64,000 bases of DNA from Actinomadura luteofluorescens (GCF_013409365.1 NZ_JACCBA010000001.1:2666001-2730000), one strand, 5' to 3'. Shown: positions 53,726 through 63,961, counted from the stretch's first letter. Notes: a model not told the origin generated them from the letters alone. A program made the numbers and translations.

Positions 53726-54635
53726 ATGTCCGAGAGCACCACGGACGACACCGCGACGCGGGTGTTCGCCGCGCACCGGGAGCTGCTGTTCTCGGTGGTC
53801 TACAACATGCTCGGGAGCGTCGCCGACACCGAGGACGTCCTGCAGGACACGTGGCTGGCGTGGGCGGCCCGCAGCGCCGCCGGCGCCCCCGGGGAGATCG
53901 AGAACCCGCGCGCCTATCTGGTGCGGATCGCCGTCAACACGGCGCTGTCGCGCCAGGGCCGCGATCAGCCGCCGCCGCGAGACGTACGTGGGACCGTGGC
54001 TGCCCGAGCCGCTGGTGGCCCGCGACGACGCGGACGACCCGGCCGAGCGCACCGAGGCGGTCTCGATGGCGCTGCTGGTCGTCCTGGAGACGCTCACGCC
54101 GCTCGAACGGGCGGTCTTCGTCCTGCACGAGGTGTTCGGCTACGCCCACACGGAGATAGCGCCGATCCTGGACCGCAGCCCGGCGGCGGTCAGGCAGCTC
54201 GCGCACCGCGCCCGGGAGCACGTGCAGGCCCGCCGTCCCCGCTACCAGGCGGACCCGAAGGTGCAGCGGCAGGCGACGGAGCGGTTCCTCCAGGCCGCCC
54301 TCGGCGCCGATCTGGAGGCGCTGATGGAGATCCTCGCGCCGGACGTGACCCTGTGGACGGACGGCGGCGGCAAGTCCAAGGCGACCTCGGCCCTGCGTCC
54401 CATCCAGGGGGCCGACAGGGTGGCCCGCGCCATCGCCGGGACGACCGCGCGCAGGCCCATGGAGCTGGACATCATCTACCGGACCGTCAACGGCGACCCG
54501 TCCGCCGTGCTGTTCAACGAGGACGCGCCGTTCGCCGTCATGGTCCTCGACCTGGACCCGGACGGCCACCGCGTCCGCGGCGTCTACGCCGTCACCAACC
54601 CCGACAAACTGGCCCACATCGACGAGGACGACTGA
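53726..54635 (+). pseudogene. SigJ-like ECF sigma factor (ECF41 type), frameshifted
   Basis: Region 2 is intact in the first frame (VFAAHRELLFSVVYNMLGSV, DTEDVLQDTWLAW, AYLVRIAVNTALS). Region 4 and the C-terminal SnoaL-like domain are in a second frame from about 53972 (RRRETYVGPWLPEP, TPLERAVFVLHEVFGYAHTE, then ALMEILAPDVTLW). Removing one base in the CCGCCGCCG repeat near 53969-53978 restores a 302-residue SigJ-type protein. ECF41 sigmas use the SnoaL-like tail instead of a separate anti-sigma factor and are typically found beside a carboxymuconolactone-decarboxylase-family gene, as here (convergent). Confidence 0.8.
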
Positions 54636-54754
54636 CCCAGCGCTCCACCGCCCGCGAGAACTTAACCAAATCAGTCGGAATAGTTGACTTCATGCGCGGG
54701 GCCGTGCTTCGCTGAAGCCAGGGTCCGAAGGGGTTCCGCGGTTCGCCCGGATAC

Positions 54755-54784
54755 CGGGCCCGGCGCGGGGTGGCGCCGGGCCCG
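54755..54784. terminator. Strong bidirectional hairpin terminator
   Basis: Perfect 12-bp stem CGGGCCCGGCGC / GCGCCGGGCCCG with a 6-nt loop, between the convergent sigma-factor and carboxymuconolactone decarboxylase genes. Confidence 0.8.
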
Positions 54785-54792
54785 CCTCCGCG

Positions 54793-55272
54793 TCAGGGAT
54801 GCGGCAGGACGCACATGGCGTCGAGGCCGAGGACGCGGTTGAGGCGTCCGAAGGCAAGCCAGGAGCCGATGCACATGCTCAGCTCCACGATCTCCGCCTG
54901 GGTGTAGCGGGCGGACATCCGGGCCCAGAACTCCTCGTCCAGGCCGTGGTGGTCGAGGACGTAACGCTCGGCGTACTCGGCGGCCAGGCGGGTGCGCTCG
55001 TCGAAGGCCTCGGTGGTGCGCCACTCGGTCACCGCGTCGGCGAACCCCTCCTCGACCTTCTCGCCGTCGCGCTCCGTCCGCCAGTCGAGGCAGAACAGGC
55101 ATCCGTTCAGCTGGGCGACGCGCAGCCGGGCGGCCTCGAACTCGCGGAGCCCGAGGGTGGTGTGCGCGTAGACGGCGAGGGACAGATTCGAGGCGGCGGG
55201 GCCGATGCCCGGCACCATCTCGCCCCACACGTACTGGATCGGGTCCTTGCCCTCGGGGATCTCGATGTTCAC
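54793..55272 (-). CDS. Carboxymuconolactone decarboxylase family protein (AhpD-like)
   Basis: 159 residues. The redox motif CLFCLDW (C-x2-C followed by D) lies at about residues 58-64, as in AhpD-like peroxidase partners; further family text is AQLNGCLFC, ADAVTEWRTTEAFDERTRL, and YTQAEIVELSMCIGSWLAFG. Neighbour of an ECF41-type sigma factor, whose known targets are such genes. ATG 55272 overlaps nothing; 13 nt separate it from the reductase gene upstream, so the two may form an operon. Confidence 0.9.
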   Translation of the reverse strand: MNIEIPEGKDPIQYVWGEMVPGIGPAASNLSLAVYAHTTLGLREFEAARLRVAQLNGCLFCLDWRTERDGEKVEEGFADAVTEWRTTEAFDERTRLAAEYAERYVLDHHGLDEEFWARMSARYTQAEIVELSMCIGSWLAFGRLNRVLGLDAMCVLPHP

Positions 55273-55285
55273 GGGCCTGCCCTTC

Positions 55286-56362
55286 TCACGGCGCCTTCCA
55301 GAGTTTGCCCACGGCGGGACGGACGGGAACGTCGAGCGCGTCGTAGAGGCCCGGTTCGGCGTCCACGAGCCAGTCGATGGCGTTCACCAGGCGTCCCGCG
55401 GCCGTGGCGTTCCCACCGGCGGCCCGGTTGCCGTGCTCGTCGGTGGCCTCGACCGTGACCTCGATGCGCGGCACGCCCTCGATGACCACGCGATGCGCGC
55501 CGTCGCCGTCCGGAGGCACGGGCCAGTCGGGCGCGCAGGACGGGTGGATGCGCGTGACGTGTTCGACGACGATGCGGGGCTCGCCCGCCACGATGCCCTG
55601 GACCTCGAACCGCACCGCGCCCTGCGTGCCCTTCTCGAAATCGCCCATGGACGCGGTGGTGATCGTGGCGTCGAGGGGGCGCCGGTCCACGGTCTCGCGG
55701 ATCTCGTCCAGCTCGGCGCCGAGGGCGCGGGCCATCAGCCTGACCTGCCCGCCCCACACCATCGTCGGGACGGTCGCGGCGAGCATCGGCGGCTCGTAGT
55801 CCATCGGCTGGCCCATGCCGACCAGGTACCGGACGGAGTCGGGCTGGTCGTAGGCGGAGTAGTCGAAGATCTCCTGGCAGCGGACGACGTCGATCGTGCC
55901 GGCGAGGCCGCTGACCAGCAGCGGCAGGACGTCGTTGCCCCATCCGGGGTCGACGCCGGAGGCGAACAGGGAGCCGCCGCCCTCGGCGATCGCGTCCAGT
56001 ACCTGCGCGCGCATCTCGGGCGGGGCGCCGCGCTGGTCGTAGAGGGCGTAGAGGGCGGGGGTGACGACGACGGCGCCGGCACGGATCACCTGGAGGACGT
56101 CGGCGAGGGCGTCGTCCGGCCGGATGTCGCCCGACGCCGCGTACACGACGGCCTGCGGGCGGGCGGCGAGTACCGCCCCGGCGTCGGCGGTGGCCGCGAC
56201 GCCGAGGTCGCGGCCGAGGCCGGCGAGGTCGCCCGCGTCCCGTCCGACCTTGGCGGGATCGTGGACGATCACGCCGGTCAGCCGGAGCCCCGGGTGCGCC
56301 TCGACGGAGCGGACGGCCAGCCGTCCCATGTTGCCGGTACCCCACACGACCACGGAGATCAT
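55286..56362 (-). CDS. NAD(P)H-dependent dehydrogenase of the DapB/amine-dehydrogenase-like family
   Basis: 358 residues. N-terminal Rossmann loop VVVWGTGNMGRLAVRSVEAH, then LTGVIVHDPAKVGRDAG and VYAASGDIRPDD; the C-terminal half has GVDPGWGNDVLPLL and a conserved RCQEIFDYSAYDQPDSVRYL. This actinobacterial group is distantly related to dihydrodipicolinate reductase and is usually of unknown substrate. ATG 56362 is set as the first start fitting the Rossmann fold. An exact match to the KstR2 operator consensus lies 23 nt upstream, so a role in sterol ring or side-chain catabolism is likely. Confidence 0.8.
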   Translation of the reverse strand: MISVVVWGTGNMGRLAVRSVEAHPGLRLTGVIVHDPAKVGRDAGDLAGLGRDLGVAATADAGAVLAARPQAVVYAASGDIRPDDALADVLQVIRAGAVVVTPALYALYDQRGAPPEMRAQVLDAIAEGGGSLFASGVDPGWGNDVLPLLVSGLAGTIDVVRCQEIFDYSAYDQPDSVRYLVGMGQPMDYEPPMLAATVPTMVWGGQVRLMARALGAELDEIRETVDRRPLDATITTASMGDFEKGTQGAVRFEVQGIVAGEPRIVVEHVTRIHPSCAPDWPVPPDGDGAHRVVIEGVPRIEVTVEATDEHGNRAAGGNATAAGRLVNAIDWLVDAEPGLYDALDVPVRPAVGKLWKAP

Positions 56363-56384
56363 GCGCGGAATGTACCAGGTCCCA

Positions 56385-56398
56385 AGCAAGCACTTGGT
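56385..56398. promoter_or_regulatory. KstR2-type operator
   Basis: AGCAAGCACTTGGT matches the KstR2 consensus AnCAAGnnCTTGnT at all ten defined positions. It lies 23 nt before the minus-strand reductase start and 98 nt before the cholesterol oxidase start. Confidence 0.75.
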
Positions 56399-56432
56399 AG
56401 TCCACATGTGGTCATGAGAAACTCCCGGGTAA

Positions 56433-58115
<1,683 letters not shown>

Positions 58116-58160
58116 TGATCCGCCGGGATCCGGCCACGGGCGCGTGTGGCCGGACCCCCT

Positions 58161-59513
58161 CTACGGGCAGGCGGGGAACAGCCGTCGCGTCCCCGTCCCG
58201 GCCGCGTAGGCGGCGGGATCACTGAACCGGCAACCGTAGTCCGGACGCGCCACCACCGGCGGGCTCGTGGTCACATCACCCGCGGGCCGCGCGCCCCTGC
58301 CGATCCAGCGGACGAGATCGTCCCAGGCCGTGGCCGCCTCCACGTTCGAGAACTCGCAGTGCTGGGCCGTCCGGACGGCCCGCTGGACGAGCAGCCTCGA
58401 CCGGTGGTTCCGCGCGACGTCCCTCGCGTAGATCTGCTCCATGGAGAACGGGACGAACAGGTCCCCCAGCCCGTGCAGGCTCAGGACCGGGACGTCCGGT
58501 CGCCCGTTGATGCGCGGCACCTGGGAGAGCCGGTTCGACAGGCGCGCCGGAAGGTTCTCGGCCCGCACCCGCTGGACCGTCCTGTTCACGTCCACCGGGC
58601 TGTTCGGCTCGTACCGGGTGAACAGGTTCGTCCCGACCTGGCCCGGGCTCTCGGCGAGGGTGGCGCCCGGAACGGACGGCTCGGCCAGCGTGAACGGGAA
58701 GTCCTTCCACACCGCGAACGACTGCTCGGCGCCCGGACGCGTACCGCCCGTCCGGCCGACGACGATCGAGCGGAACTGCTTCCCGCGCTCGTTCGTGGTG
58801 TCCGGCCCGCCCGGCCGCAGCACCGCCAGCCCGAGCGCCGCCTCGATCTTCGGGACGGTCACCGTCGCGTACCGGTCGGTGACCGGGTACTCGCGGACCC
58901 CCGACAGGTCCTGCGCGACGAGGTTGTAGTCGAGGAAGTAGTCGAACAGTTCGTTGTCGCCGAGCACTCCGCACATGGGCAGAGCGCCGCCGTAATAGCC
59001 CGGGAATTGCTCCAGCGAGCGTCCGATGATGTGCCCGCCCATGGAGACCCCGGCGATGATGCGCTGCTTGGGACGTCCCACTTCGCGGGCGAACAACTCG
59101 GCCACGTCCCGGGTGCTCAGCACGCCCGCGCGGACGTCATACCCGTTGTCGTAGTAGGACGACGCCGCCCACGCGTACCCCTGGTCGAGAAGGCGTTGCC
59201 GCAGGCCGTACTGCGGCGGCTCCACCTTCAGCACGCGGCCCTGCCCCGCATAGCCATGCGCCCACAGCGCCAGCTTGCCGTTCCACTGCGGCGGCACCTC
59301 GATGTCATAGGCCGCATGGCGATGGACGCCCTGCATCACCCGCGACGGTTTCCCGTGCACCTGGACGGGCGCGAGCGGCGGATTGTCGATGGTGTATCCG
59401 GGAAGCGGCTGGTCGCCGGGAACACGGTCGGCGCGAGCCGCACCCGCCGGGACGACCACCGAGAGAACGAGAGCGGAGAGAACGGCGAGGGGGCGGAAGC
59501 GCATGAAGCGCAT
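58161..59513 (-). CDS. Exported alpha/beta hydrolase, unknown substrate
   Basis: 450 residues with a signal peptide (FRPLAVLSALVLSVVVPAGAARA). The hydrolase core has LALWAHGYAGQGR, GVSMGGHIIGRSLEQFPGYY with nucleophile serine in GVSMGG, and LHGLGDLFVPFSMEQ with the aspartate; a late AQHCEFSN histidine completes the triad. The length and HCEF text fit DUF6351/tannase-like exported hydrolases. Two start codons MRFM are close; ATG 59513 is used. A TetR-type palindrome lies just upstream. Convergent with the cholesterol oxidase gene, so a role with sterol esters is possible, not shown. Confidence 0.85.
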   Translation of the reverse strand: MRFMRFRPLAVLSALVLSVVVPAGAARADRVPGDQPLPGYTIDNPPLAPVQVHGKPSRVMQGVHRHAAYDIEVPPQWNGKLALWAHGYAGQGRVLKVEPPQYGLRQRLLDQGYAWAASSYYDNGYDVRAGVLSTRDVAELFAREVGRPKQRIIAGVSMGGHIIGRSLEQFPGYYGGALPMCGVLGDNELFDYFLDYNLVAQDLSGVREYPVTDRYATVTVPKIEAALGLAVLRPGGPDTTNERGKQFRSIVVGRTGGTRPGAEQSFAVWKDFPFTLAEPSVPGATLAESPGQVGTNLFTRYEPNSPVDVNRTVQRVRAENLPARLSNRLSQVPRINGRPDVPVLSLHGLGDLFVPFSMEQIYARDVARNHRSRLLVQRAVRTAQHCEFSNVEAATAWDDLVRWIGRGARPAGDVTTSPPVVARPDYGCRFSDPAAYAAGTGTRRLFPACP

Positions 59514-59517
59514 TACA

Positions 59518-59533
59518 TACCGTCCGGTCGGTA
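59518..59533. promoter_or_regulatory. TetR-type palindrome upstream of the exported hydrolase
   Basis: TACCGTCCGGTCGGTA is a 16-bp palindrome with one mismatched pair; the TACCG/CGGTA arms are typical of TetR-family lipid-metabolism regulators. It lies 5 nt upstream of the hydrolase start. Confidence 0.55.
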
Positions 59534-59792
59534 AGAGGAACGCCACGACCGCATCCGGTCTCGCCCCCCGGCGAGCGGACGGCGAGCGGCGCACGCCGAG
59601 GCAGCCGCCATGCGGAACGCATTGCACTTCGCGGCGTGCTGCGAACGGTCCCTCCCGTAGCACGCCTAGGGCACCGACCACCGCAACGAAAAAGGGCCAC
59701 TTCCTCGGCGGCTCCGCGGAGATGTTCGCCAGAACGCCGAAAAGCGTCCGCATCCCGCGCGCCCTCGCCCTGCGTGGGGCAGATTGTAGATC

Positions 59793-60221
59793 TTGAACCG
59801 AACCCCCACCCAGGAGTCCTCCATCGACGAGTCCAACCGCCCCAGCGCCTGGCGCGACGAGGGGTATCGCCCTGAGTCGGCCGAATGGCCCCAACTCTGG
59901 TCCCGGCTTCAACTCGGGCAGCCCCTCACGGGAACCGTCGTCTGGGTCCCGCGACCGGGCGCCATCGGGATCGGCGTCGACCTCGGCCTCCCCGTCGGCG
60001 GCTTCGTCGACGTCCTCCACCTGCCTCTGGACTCCACGCGGTGGCCCGCCCAAGGAACCACCACCGATTTCACGATCTGGTGGATGGACGAGAGGCCCCA
60101 GGTCCGGCTGATGCCCGCCGACCCCCGCTACCGCCGCGAGGACTTCGACGACTGGATCCGGCATCAGAACACCGTGGCGGCCAAGGTCTTCCGCACGGGT
60201 GGCGCCGAGACGCGTGACTGA
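59793..60221 (+). CDS. Small S1-domain-like protein
   Basis: 142 residues if TTG 59793 is used; no ATG or GTG is available before the conserved part, and AGGAG at 59812 lies before an ATC codon, so the true start is unclear. The centre LTGTVVWVPRPGAIGIGVDL, GGFVDVLHLPL has the strand pattern of an S1/OB fold. A conserved WIRHQNTVAAKVFRTG tail has a decayed copy at 61234-61299. Function unknown; such proteins are found in actinomycete accessory DNA. Confidence 0.6.
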   Translation: MNRTPTQESSIDESNRPSAWRDEGYRPESAEWPQLWSRLQLGQPLTGTVVWVPRPGAIGIGVDLGLPVGGFVDVLHLPLDSTRWPAQGTTTDFTIWWMDERPQVRLMPADPRYRREDFDDWIRHQNTVAAKVFRTGGAETRD

Positions 60222-60282
60222 TCAGACCGCGTCGGCCGGTCGGCCCTCATGAGACGTCATCTTGAGGATCAGGGGAACCGGC

Positions 60283-60822
60283 TTATCGCCGTGCTGCGCC
60301 GTACAGCGATCCCGCGAGCAGCGTGACACCCGACAGGGCACCGCTGACGAACGGGATCCACTCCACGGACGACGCCGCAGCCATGATCATTCCGGCTGCC
60401 CCGAGACCGGACAGCACGACCCCCGGCACCGCGATGGCGCCCCTCTTCCACACCCGTGCCAGCACGACGAAATGCAGGCCGACGATCAACGCGATCCAGG
60501 CGACGTTGACCTCCTGCGGCGCGTCCAGCGCCCTCAGCACGGCGATACCGCCGAAGATCAGCGCGAACTCCGCGACCACCACGAGCCCGAACCGCGGCCC
60601 GAACCACGCCGGCCGCGCGTCGCCGCGCTCCGTCCCGCCGCGCTCGGTCCCACCGCGCCGGTCCCCCCGGAAGCCGACCACCACCACCGCGGCCAGGCAC
60701 AGCACCGCCAGGACCCGCAACGCGATCCCGACGGCCCCCGGCAGTGGCTCCCCCGCGTTGGCGAGCACGAAAGCGGTACCAAAAGCGGAACCGACCAGGA
60801 GACCGAGCAATTGCGGCGACAT
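60283..60822 (-). CDS. Membrane protein, unknown function
   Basis: 179 residues, with about six helices (LLGLLVGSAFGTAFVLANAG, ALRVLAVLCLAAVVVVGF, LVVVAEFALIFGGIAVLRAL, VAWIALIVGLHFVVLARVW, PGVVLSGLGAAGMIMAAASS, SGALSGVTLLAGSLYG). A charged loop GGTERGGTERGD between helices 2 and 3 is a short repeat. No family recognised. ATG 60822 chosen because the reading frame upstream belongs to a shadow of the decayed nitrilase gene. Confidence 0.7.
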   Translation of the reverse strand: MSPQLLGLLVGSAFGTAFVLANAGEPLPGAVGIALRVLAVLCLAAVVVVGFRGDRRGGTERGGTERGDARPAWFGPRFGLVVVAEFALIFGGIAVLRALDAPQEVNVAWIALIVGLHFVVLARVWKRGAIAVPGVVLSGLGAAGMIMAAASSVEWIPFVSGALSGVTLLAGSLYGAARR

Positions 60823-60852
60823 GCGGACGATCCTATTGACGACGACCTGCGG

Positions 60853-61213
60853 CGCAGGACGCCGGCCGCCCCCGGCGACCGCATCACCGTCGCCCGGACC
60901 GCGATCGGCGTGATCGGCGCGATGATCGGGGACGAGGTGTGGGTCCCGGAGGTGGCCCGCGTCCTCGCCCTGGAGGGAGCGGAACTCATCGTCCACCCGA
61001 CCTCGTGGAGCGCCCCGGAGGCGATGCACGTCGCGGCGACCGAACGCACCGAGGAGGTCAGGGTGCACCTGGTGTCGGTCGCCCGGCCGGACTGCCCGGC
61101 AGCTCGTACTGGATCTCGACCTTCGGGAGTCCAACGACAAGATGATGGGCCACCACCTGGACCCGCTGGCCAAGCGAACCCCCCACCTGTACTCGATGTT
61201 CACCGAGCCCTGA
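60853..61213 (+). pseudogene. Carbon-nitrogen hydrolase (nitrilase family) remnant
   Basis: One frame gives IGVIGAMIGDEVWVPEVARV then LALEGAELIVHPTSWSAPEA and AATERTEEVRVHLVSVAR, the C-terminal part of a nitrilase-fold enzyme (the site with the catalytic cysteine reads GAMIGDE and lacks C). After about 61080 the frame shifts and continues LVLDLDLRESNDKMMGHHLD, RTPHLYSMFTEP-stop. N-terminus and catalytic glutamate and lysine are missing, so the gene is not functional. Confidence 0.7.
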
Positions 61214-61233
61214 TCGAACCGTCGTGCGGGTTC

Positions 61234-61299
61234 GTTCCGGCTTCACAACACCGTGGCGGAAAAGCCTTCCGCACAGGTAATGACGTAACGCGCCGCTGA
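61234..61299 (+). pseudogene. Decayed 3' end copy of the S1-like gene
   Basis: AACACCGTGGCGG..AAG..TTCCGCAC and the shared TGATCAGA match the last codons of 59793-60221, with a one-base loss after AAG. It encodes HNTVAEK and, in a shifted frame, FRTGNDVTRR-stop. It shows that the S1-like gene was once duplicated on the other side of the membrane-protein and nitrilase genes. Confidence 0.65.
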
Positions 61300-61479
61300 T
61301 CAGATCGCACGCCACTTCGCCTGCCTGGCAATTCCTCTCGTCCGGCTCCCTTGCCGCGGACTACCGCGCCACTCGAAGAGTATTCCAGAACACTATTCGG
61401 CAAATTATCTCTTGCGTCCTCAAGAACGCTCCGGACGGTGAACTCCGAAACCCTACAAACAGAGCGGCCGGAGGCCACG

Positions 61480-62232
61480 ATGACAACCTTTGCCGAATAC
61501 GCGGACGAACTGACCCGCGTCAAGGACGAGCTCGCCGCCCTCGAAGCAGAGCTCGACGGGCTCGGCGACCAGGTCGATCCCCTCGACCGGATCAAGCTCA
61601 AGTTCGAGATCGGCAAGGCCCGGCTCGACGTCCTCAAGACGCAGTACGACACGACCAAGACCGAGGTCGGCGTCCTCACGACCGACTTCAACCAGATGAA
61701 GAACGAACAGCACAAGCGGATCGGCTACCGCGACACGCTGATCTACACCGCCTTCGCGGTGGTCGCCGGTGCGGCCTACGCCATCACGCAGGGAGCCTCC
61801 CTGCTCGTTCTGCTGGGTCTCATCCCGGCGGTTCTCTCGCTCGGGTGGATCTACCTGGCGAACGACACCAAGGTGTGCGAGATCGGCCAGTACGTCCGGT
61901 CCGAACTCGCGCCGCGCATGAAGCGGCTGCTGTCCGAGGGGGCGCTCCCCTTCGGGTGGGAGTCCTGGCACCGGGCCCTCCCGGGCCGCCGGACCGGCAA
62001 GATCGGTCACCTCGCGGTGACGCTGACGATCTTCTGCGCCTTCCCGGCGACCGCGTTCGCGATCGTCGTCGGGAACCTCTCCACCCTTCCCTCCTGGGTC
62101 TTCCCGGTGGGGGGAGCGGAAGCCATCGCCACCCTGTGCATCGGGTGGCTGTTCCTCCGCGCGAACCTCCGCCGGAGGACGCCGCAGGTCGTCGCCGCGA
62201 ACACCGGCGACGATCTACTCGCGTCCGACTGA
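61480..62232 (+). CDS. Coiled-coil membrane protein, unknown function
   Basis: 250 residues from ATG 61480 (GGAGG 6 nt upstream). Residues 1-70 form a coiled coil (LTRVKDELAALEAELDGL, LKFEIGKARLDVLKTQYD); then RDTLIYTAFAVVAGAAYAI and LVLLGLIPAVLSLGWIYLAN make a helix pair, NDTKVCEIGQYVRSELAPRM links to a second helix pair (LAVTLTIFCAFPATAFAIVV, FPVGGAEAIATLCIGWLFL). The WIYLANDTK-x-CEIGQYVR-ELAPR text recurs in actinomycete two-helix-pair membrane proteins of unknown role. Confidence 0.75.
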   Translation: MTTFAEYADELTRVKDELAALEAELDGLGDQVDPLDRIKLKFEIGKARLDVLKTQYDTTKTEVGVLTTDFNQMKNEQHKRIGYRDTLIYTAFAVVAGAAYAITQGASLLVLLGLIPAVLSLGWIYLANDTKVCEIGQYVRSELAPRMKRLLSEGALPFGWESWHRALPGRRTGKIGHLAVTLTIFCAFPATAFAIVVGNLSTLPSWVFPVGGAEAIATLCIGWLFLRANLRRRTPQVVAANTGDDLLASD

Positions 62233-62263
62233 GGCAGCGCCTCGGCAGGAACGCATCCACACC

Positions 62264-62300
62264 CGAAGGGCCCGGCACACCCGGGCCCTTCGACTTTTCT
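62264..62300 (+). terminator. Intrinsic terminator after the coiled-coil protein gene
   Basis: Perfect 12-bp stem CGAAGGGCCCGG / CCGGGCCCTTCG with a 5-nt loop, followed by ACTTTTCTT. It starts 31 nt after the stop at 62232 and is the most canonical terminator of the window. Confidence 0.9.
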
Positions 62301-62313
62301 TCATGAGTTCCGG

Positions 62314-62884
62314 TCAGCGTCTCGCCTGAGAGGAGCCCTCGCTGGAAAGGATTCTGAGAACCAGCGCGGCGATGTTCCAGGCATCGTCGGCTCCGCTGTG
62401 GTGGCGGCCCTCCAGGGGAAGGCCGGCGTGGTGCAGCGCCCCGCTCATGCCGAGCCTCCGCTGGAGGCCGAAACAGTCGGTGAAGGCTTGTTTGGCATTG
62501 GTGTGTCGCGAGCTGAACGGATAGGCGGCCCGACCGCCCGAACACTGGCGCTCGAACTGCTTTCGGTCGTAGTCGCCCCAACTCGCCCAAGCACGGGACC
62601 TCGACCGGTGTTCCTGTTCCAGAACAGCGCACGCCTCCCGGAACTCGACGCCGCCGTCGACCTCGTCCTGCGTCAGCCCCGTCAGCTCGGTGCAGAACGC
62701 ACTGACCTCAGACCGGACGGGACGGACAAAGGATGCGGTGCTTGGCGACCCGGCGCCGCGACTCCACGTCCACGACGCACAGCCCGATCTCGATGATCTC
62801 GCTGACCTGCCCCGGCGGCGGCTGCCCGTCCCAGCAGGTCGCCTCCACATCGACAACATTGAGAAACCGCCCGAACCGCTCCAT
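62314..62884 (-). pseudogene. DnaQ-like 3'-5' exonuclease (ERI-1/KapD type), frameshifted
   Basis: The first frame from ATG 62884 reads FLNVVDVEATCWDGQPPPGQ, then EIIEIGLCVVDVESRRRVAK, giving the DEDDh exonuclease I motif (D-x-E in DVEATCW). After HRIL the second frame continues VRPVRSEVSAFCTELTGLTQ, ASWGDYDRKQFERQC, and GRHHSGADDAWNIAAL (Exo III H-x4-D). One extra base in the AAA run at 62728-62730 explains the shift; without it the protein has 189 residues and all catalytic residues. Probably RNA or DNA trimming; sequencing error is possible. Confidence 0.8.
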
Positions 62885-62957
62885 GGTCCGGCGACGCTAT
62901 CCGCGCAACCCCGCACCTGGCGACCGTTTTAAAAGCGACCGCCGCACGAAATCCTGG

Positions 62958-63152
62958 TCAGCGGTGAAGGTCAAGGTCGCTGCGCTTCGCACGAGACAGC
63001 AACTCGGCGAACGCCTCACGCCCGAACGCCAGGCGTCCCCCGTCCGGATCCTTGGAGTCCCGCACCCACACCCGACCGCCCTGCCCCGCCAGTTCCACGC
63101 AGGCCTCATCGTTACCGCCGCCGGTATAGGAGCTCTTTCGCCAAGTGATCAC
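62958..63152 (-). CDS. DUF397 domain protein
   Basis: 64 residues: TWRKSSYTGGGNDEACVELA, VWVRDSKDPDGGRLAFGREA. GTG 63152 overlaps the stop of the Scr1-type regulator by 4 nt. A single copy here, unlike the triple copy at 39603-40197. It is the predicted partner of the upstream HTH protein. Confidence 0.88.
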   Translation of the reverse strand: MITWRKSSYTGGGNDEACVELAGQGGRVWVRDSKDPDGGRLAFGREAFAELLSRAKRSDLDLHR

Positions 63153-63961
63153 TCGTACGTCCTCATCGTTCGCTCGATCAGGTCTTTCGAAGCCGCCCGC
63201 GATAGGGCCATTGCCCCGATCTGGTCGAACCGTATCGCCAAGACGTCCGCCTGTTCACCGGCCTCGATCAAACGCCCGTCGATCTGCGCCCCGGCATAGG
63301 CGATCTCGCGCCCGCATACCCGCAGTACCTGAAAGGGGCCATCGTGTCCCGGATGCCAACCCGCCTCCCGCGGGACGACCCGCACACAGACTCGCGGCAG
63401 CTCCGCCACTTCGAGAAGGCGCGCCATCTGCGCTCTCATGACCTCAAGGCCCCCGACGGGGCATTCGAGGACCTCTTGATCCATGAGGATCCAGAGGTGG
63501 GGCGGGTCGGCTCTGACGAGGATCTCCTGCCGCTTCATTCGAGCTTTGGTGGTCGCCTCCGCTGCATGTACGTGCCCTGCCGCACGCAGCACACCCTGTG
63601 CGTAAGCCTCCGTCTGCACCAGCAAAGGCACGTGCTTGCCATGGAAGACTTTGATGATCTCCGCAGCCATCTCGTATTGGATGTATTGCCGGAACCAGTC
63701 GGGATCATGACCCGCACAGGCGAACAGGTGAAGCCGCTCGAAGTGACCGCCGGTGTTCCATGCCTTGTCGAGACACTTCATGCAGGTGTCACTTGGCCGA
63801 AAACGGCCCGCCTCCCAGTTCGATACGGTTCCGCGCGTCACTTTGACGACCAAGGCGGTCTGGGCGAGCGAGAGACCGCGCTGCGTGCGGTAAAACCACA
63901 GGTCAAAGGCCAACCAGGCCCACAGGGAGGACTTGGGGTCGATGGACTCTCGCACGCTCAT
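63149..63961 (-). CDS. Scr1-type helix-turn-helix regulator with DUF5753
   Basis: 270 residues. HTH: GLSLAQTALVVKVTRGTVSN WEAGRFRP (split here), followed by the DUF5753 domain with IKVFHGKHVPLLVQTEAYAQ, RMKRQEILVRADPPHLWILM and VRVVPREAGWHPGHDGPFQV. It is a second, distinct member of the family; the HTH differs from that of 40194-41033, so DNA sites probably differ. Coupled to the DUF397 gene by GTGA. The last 39 nt of the window after it hold nothing identifiable. Confidence 0.92.
   Translation of the reverse strand: MSVRESIDPKSSLWAWLAFDLWFYRTQRGLSLAQTALVVKVTRGTVSNWEAGRFRPSDTCMKCLDKAWNTGGHFERLHLFACAGHDPDWFRQYIQYEMAAEIIKVFHGKHVPLLVQTEAYAQGVLRAAGHVHAAEATTKARMKRQEILVRADPPHLWILMDQEVLECPVGGLEVMRAQMARLLEVAELPRVCVRVVPREAGWHPGHDGPFQVLRVCGREIAYAGAQIDGRLIEAGEQADVLAIRFDQIGAMALSRAASKDLIERTMRTYE

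Noticed and set aside
60262..61299. Single 345-codon plus-strand frame covering the membrane protein and nitrilase remnant
   Set aside because: Its first half is antisense to the membrane protein and only a middle part is nitrilase-like; the real remnant changes frame near 61080.
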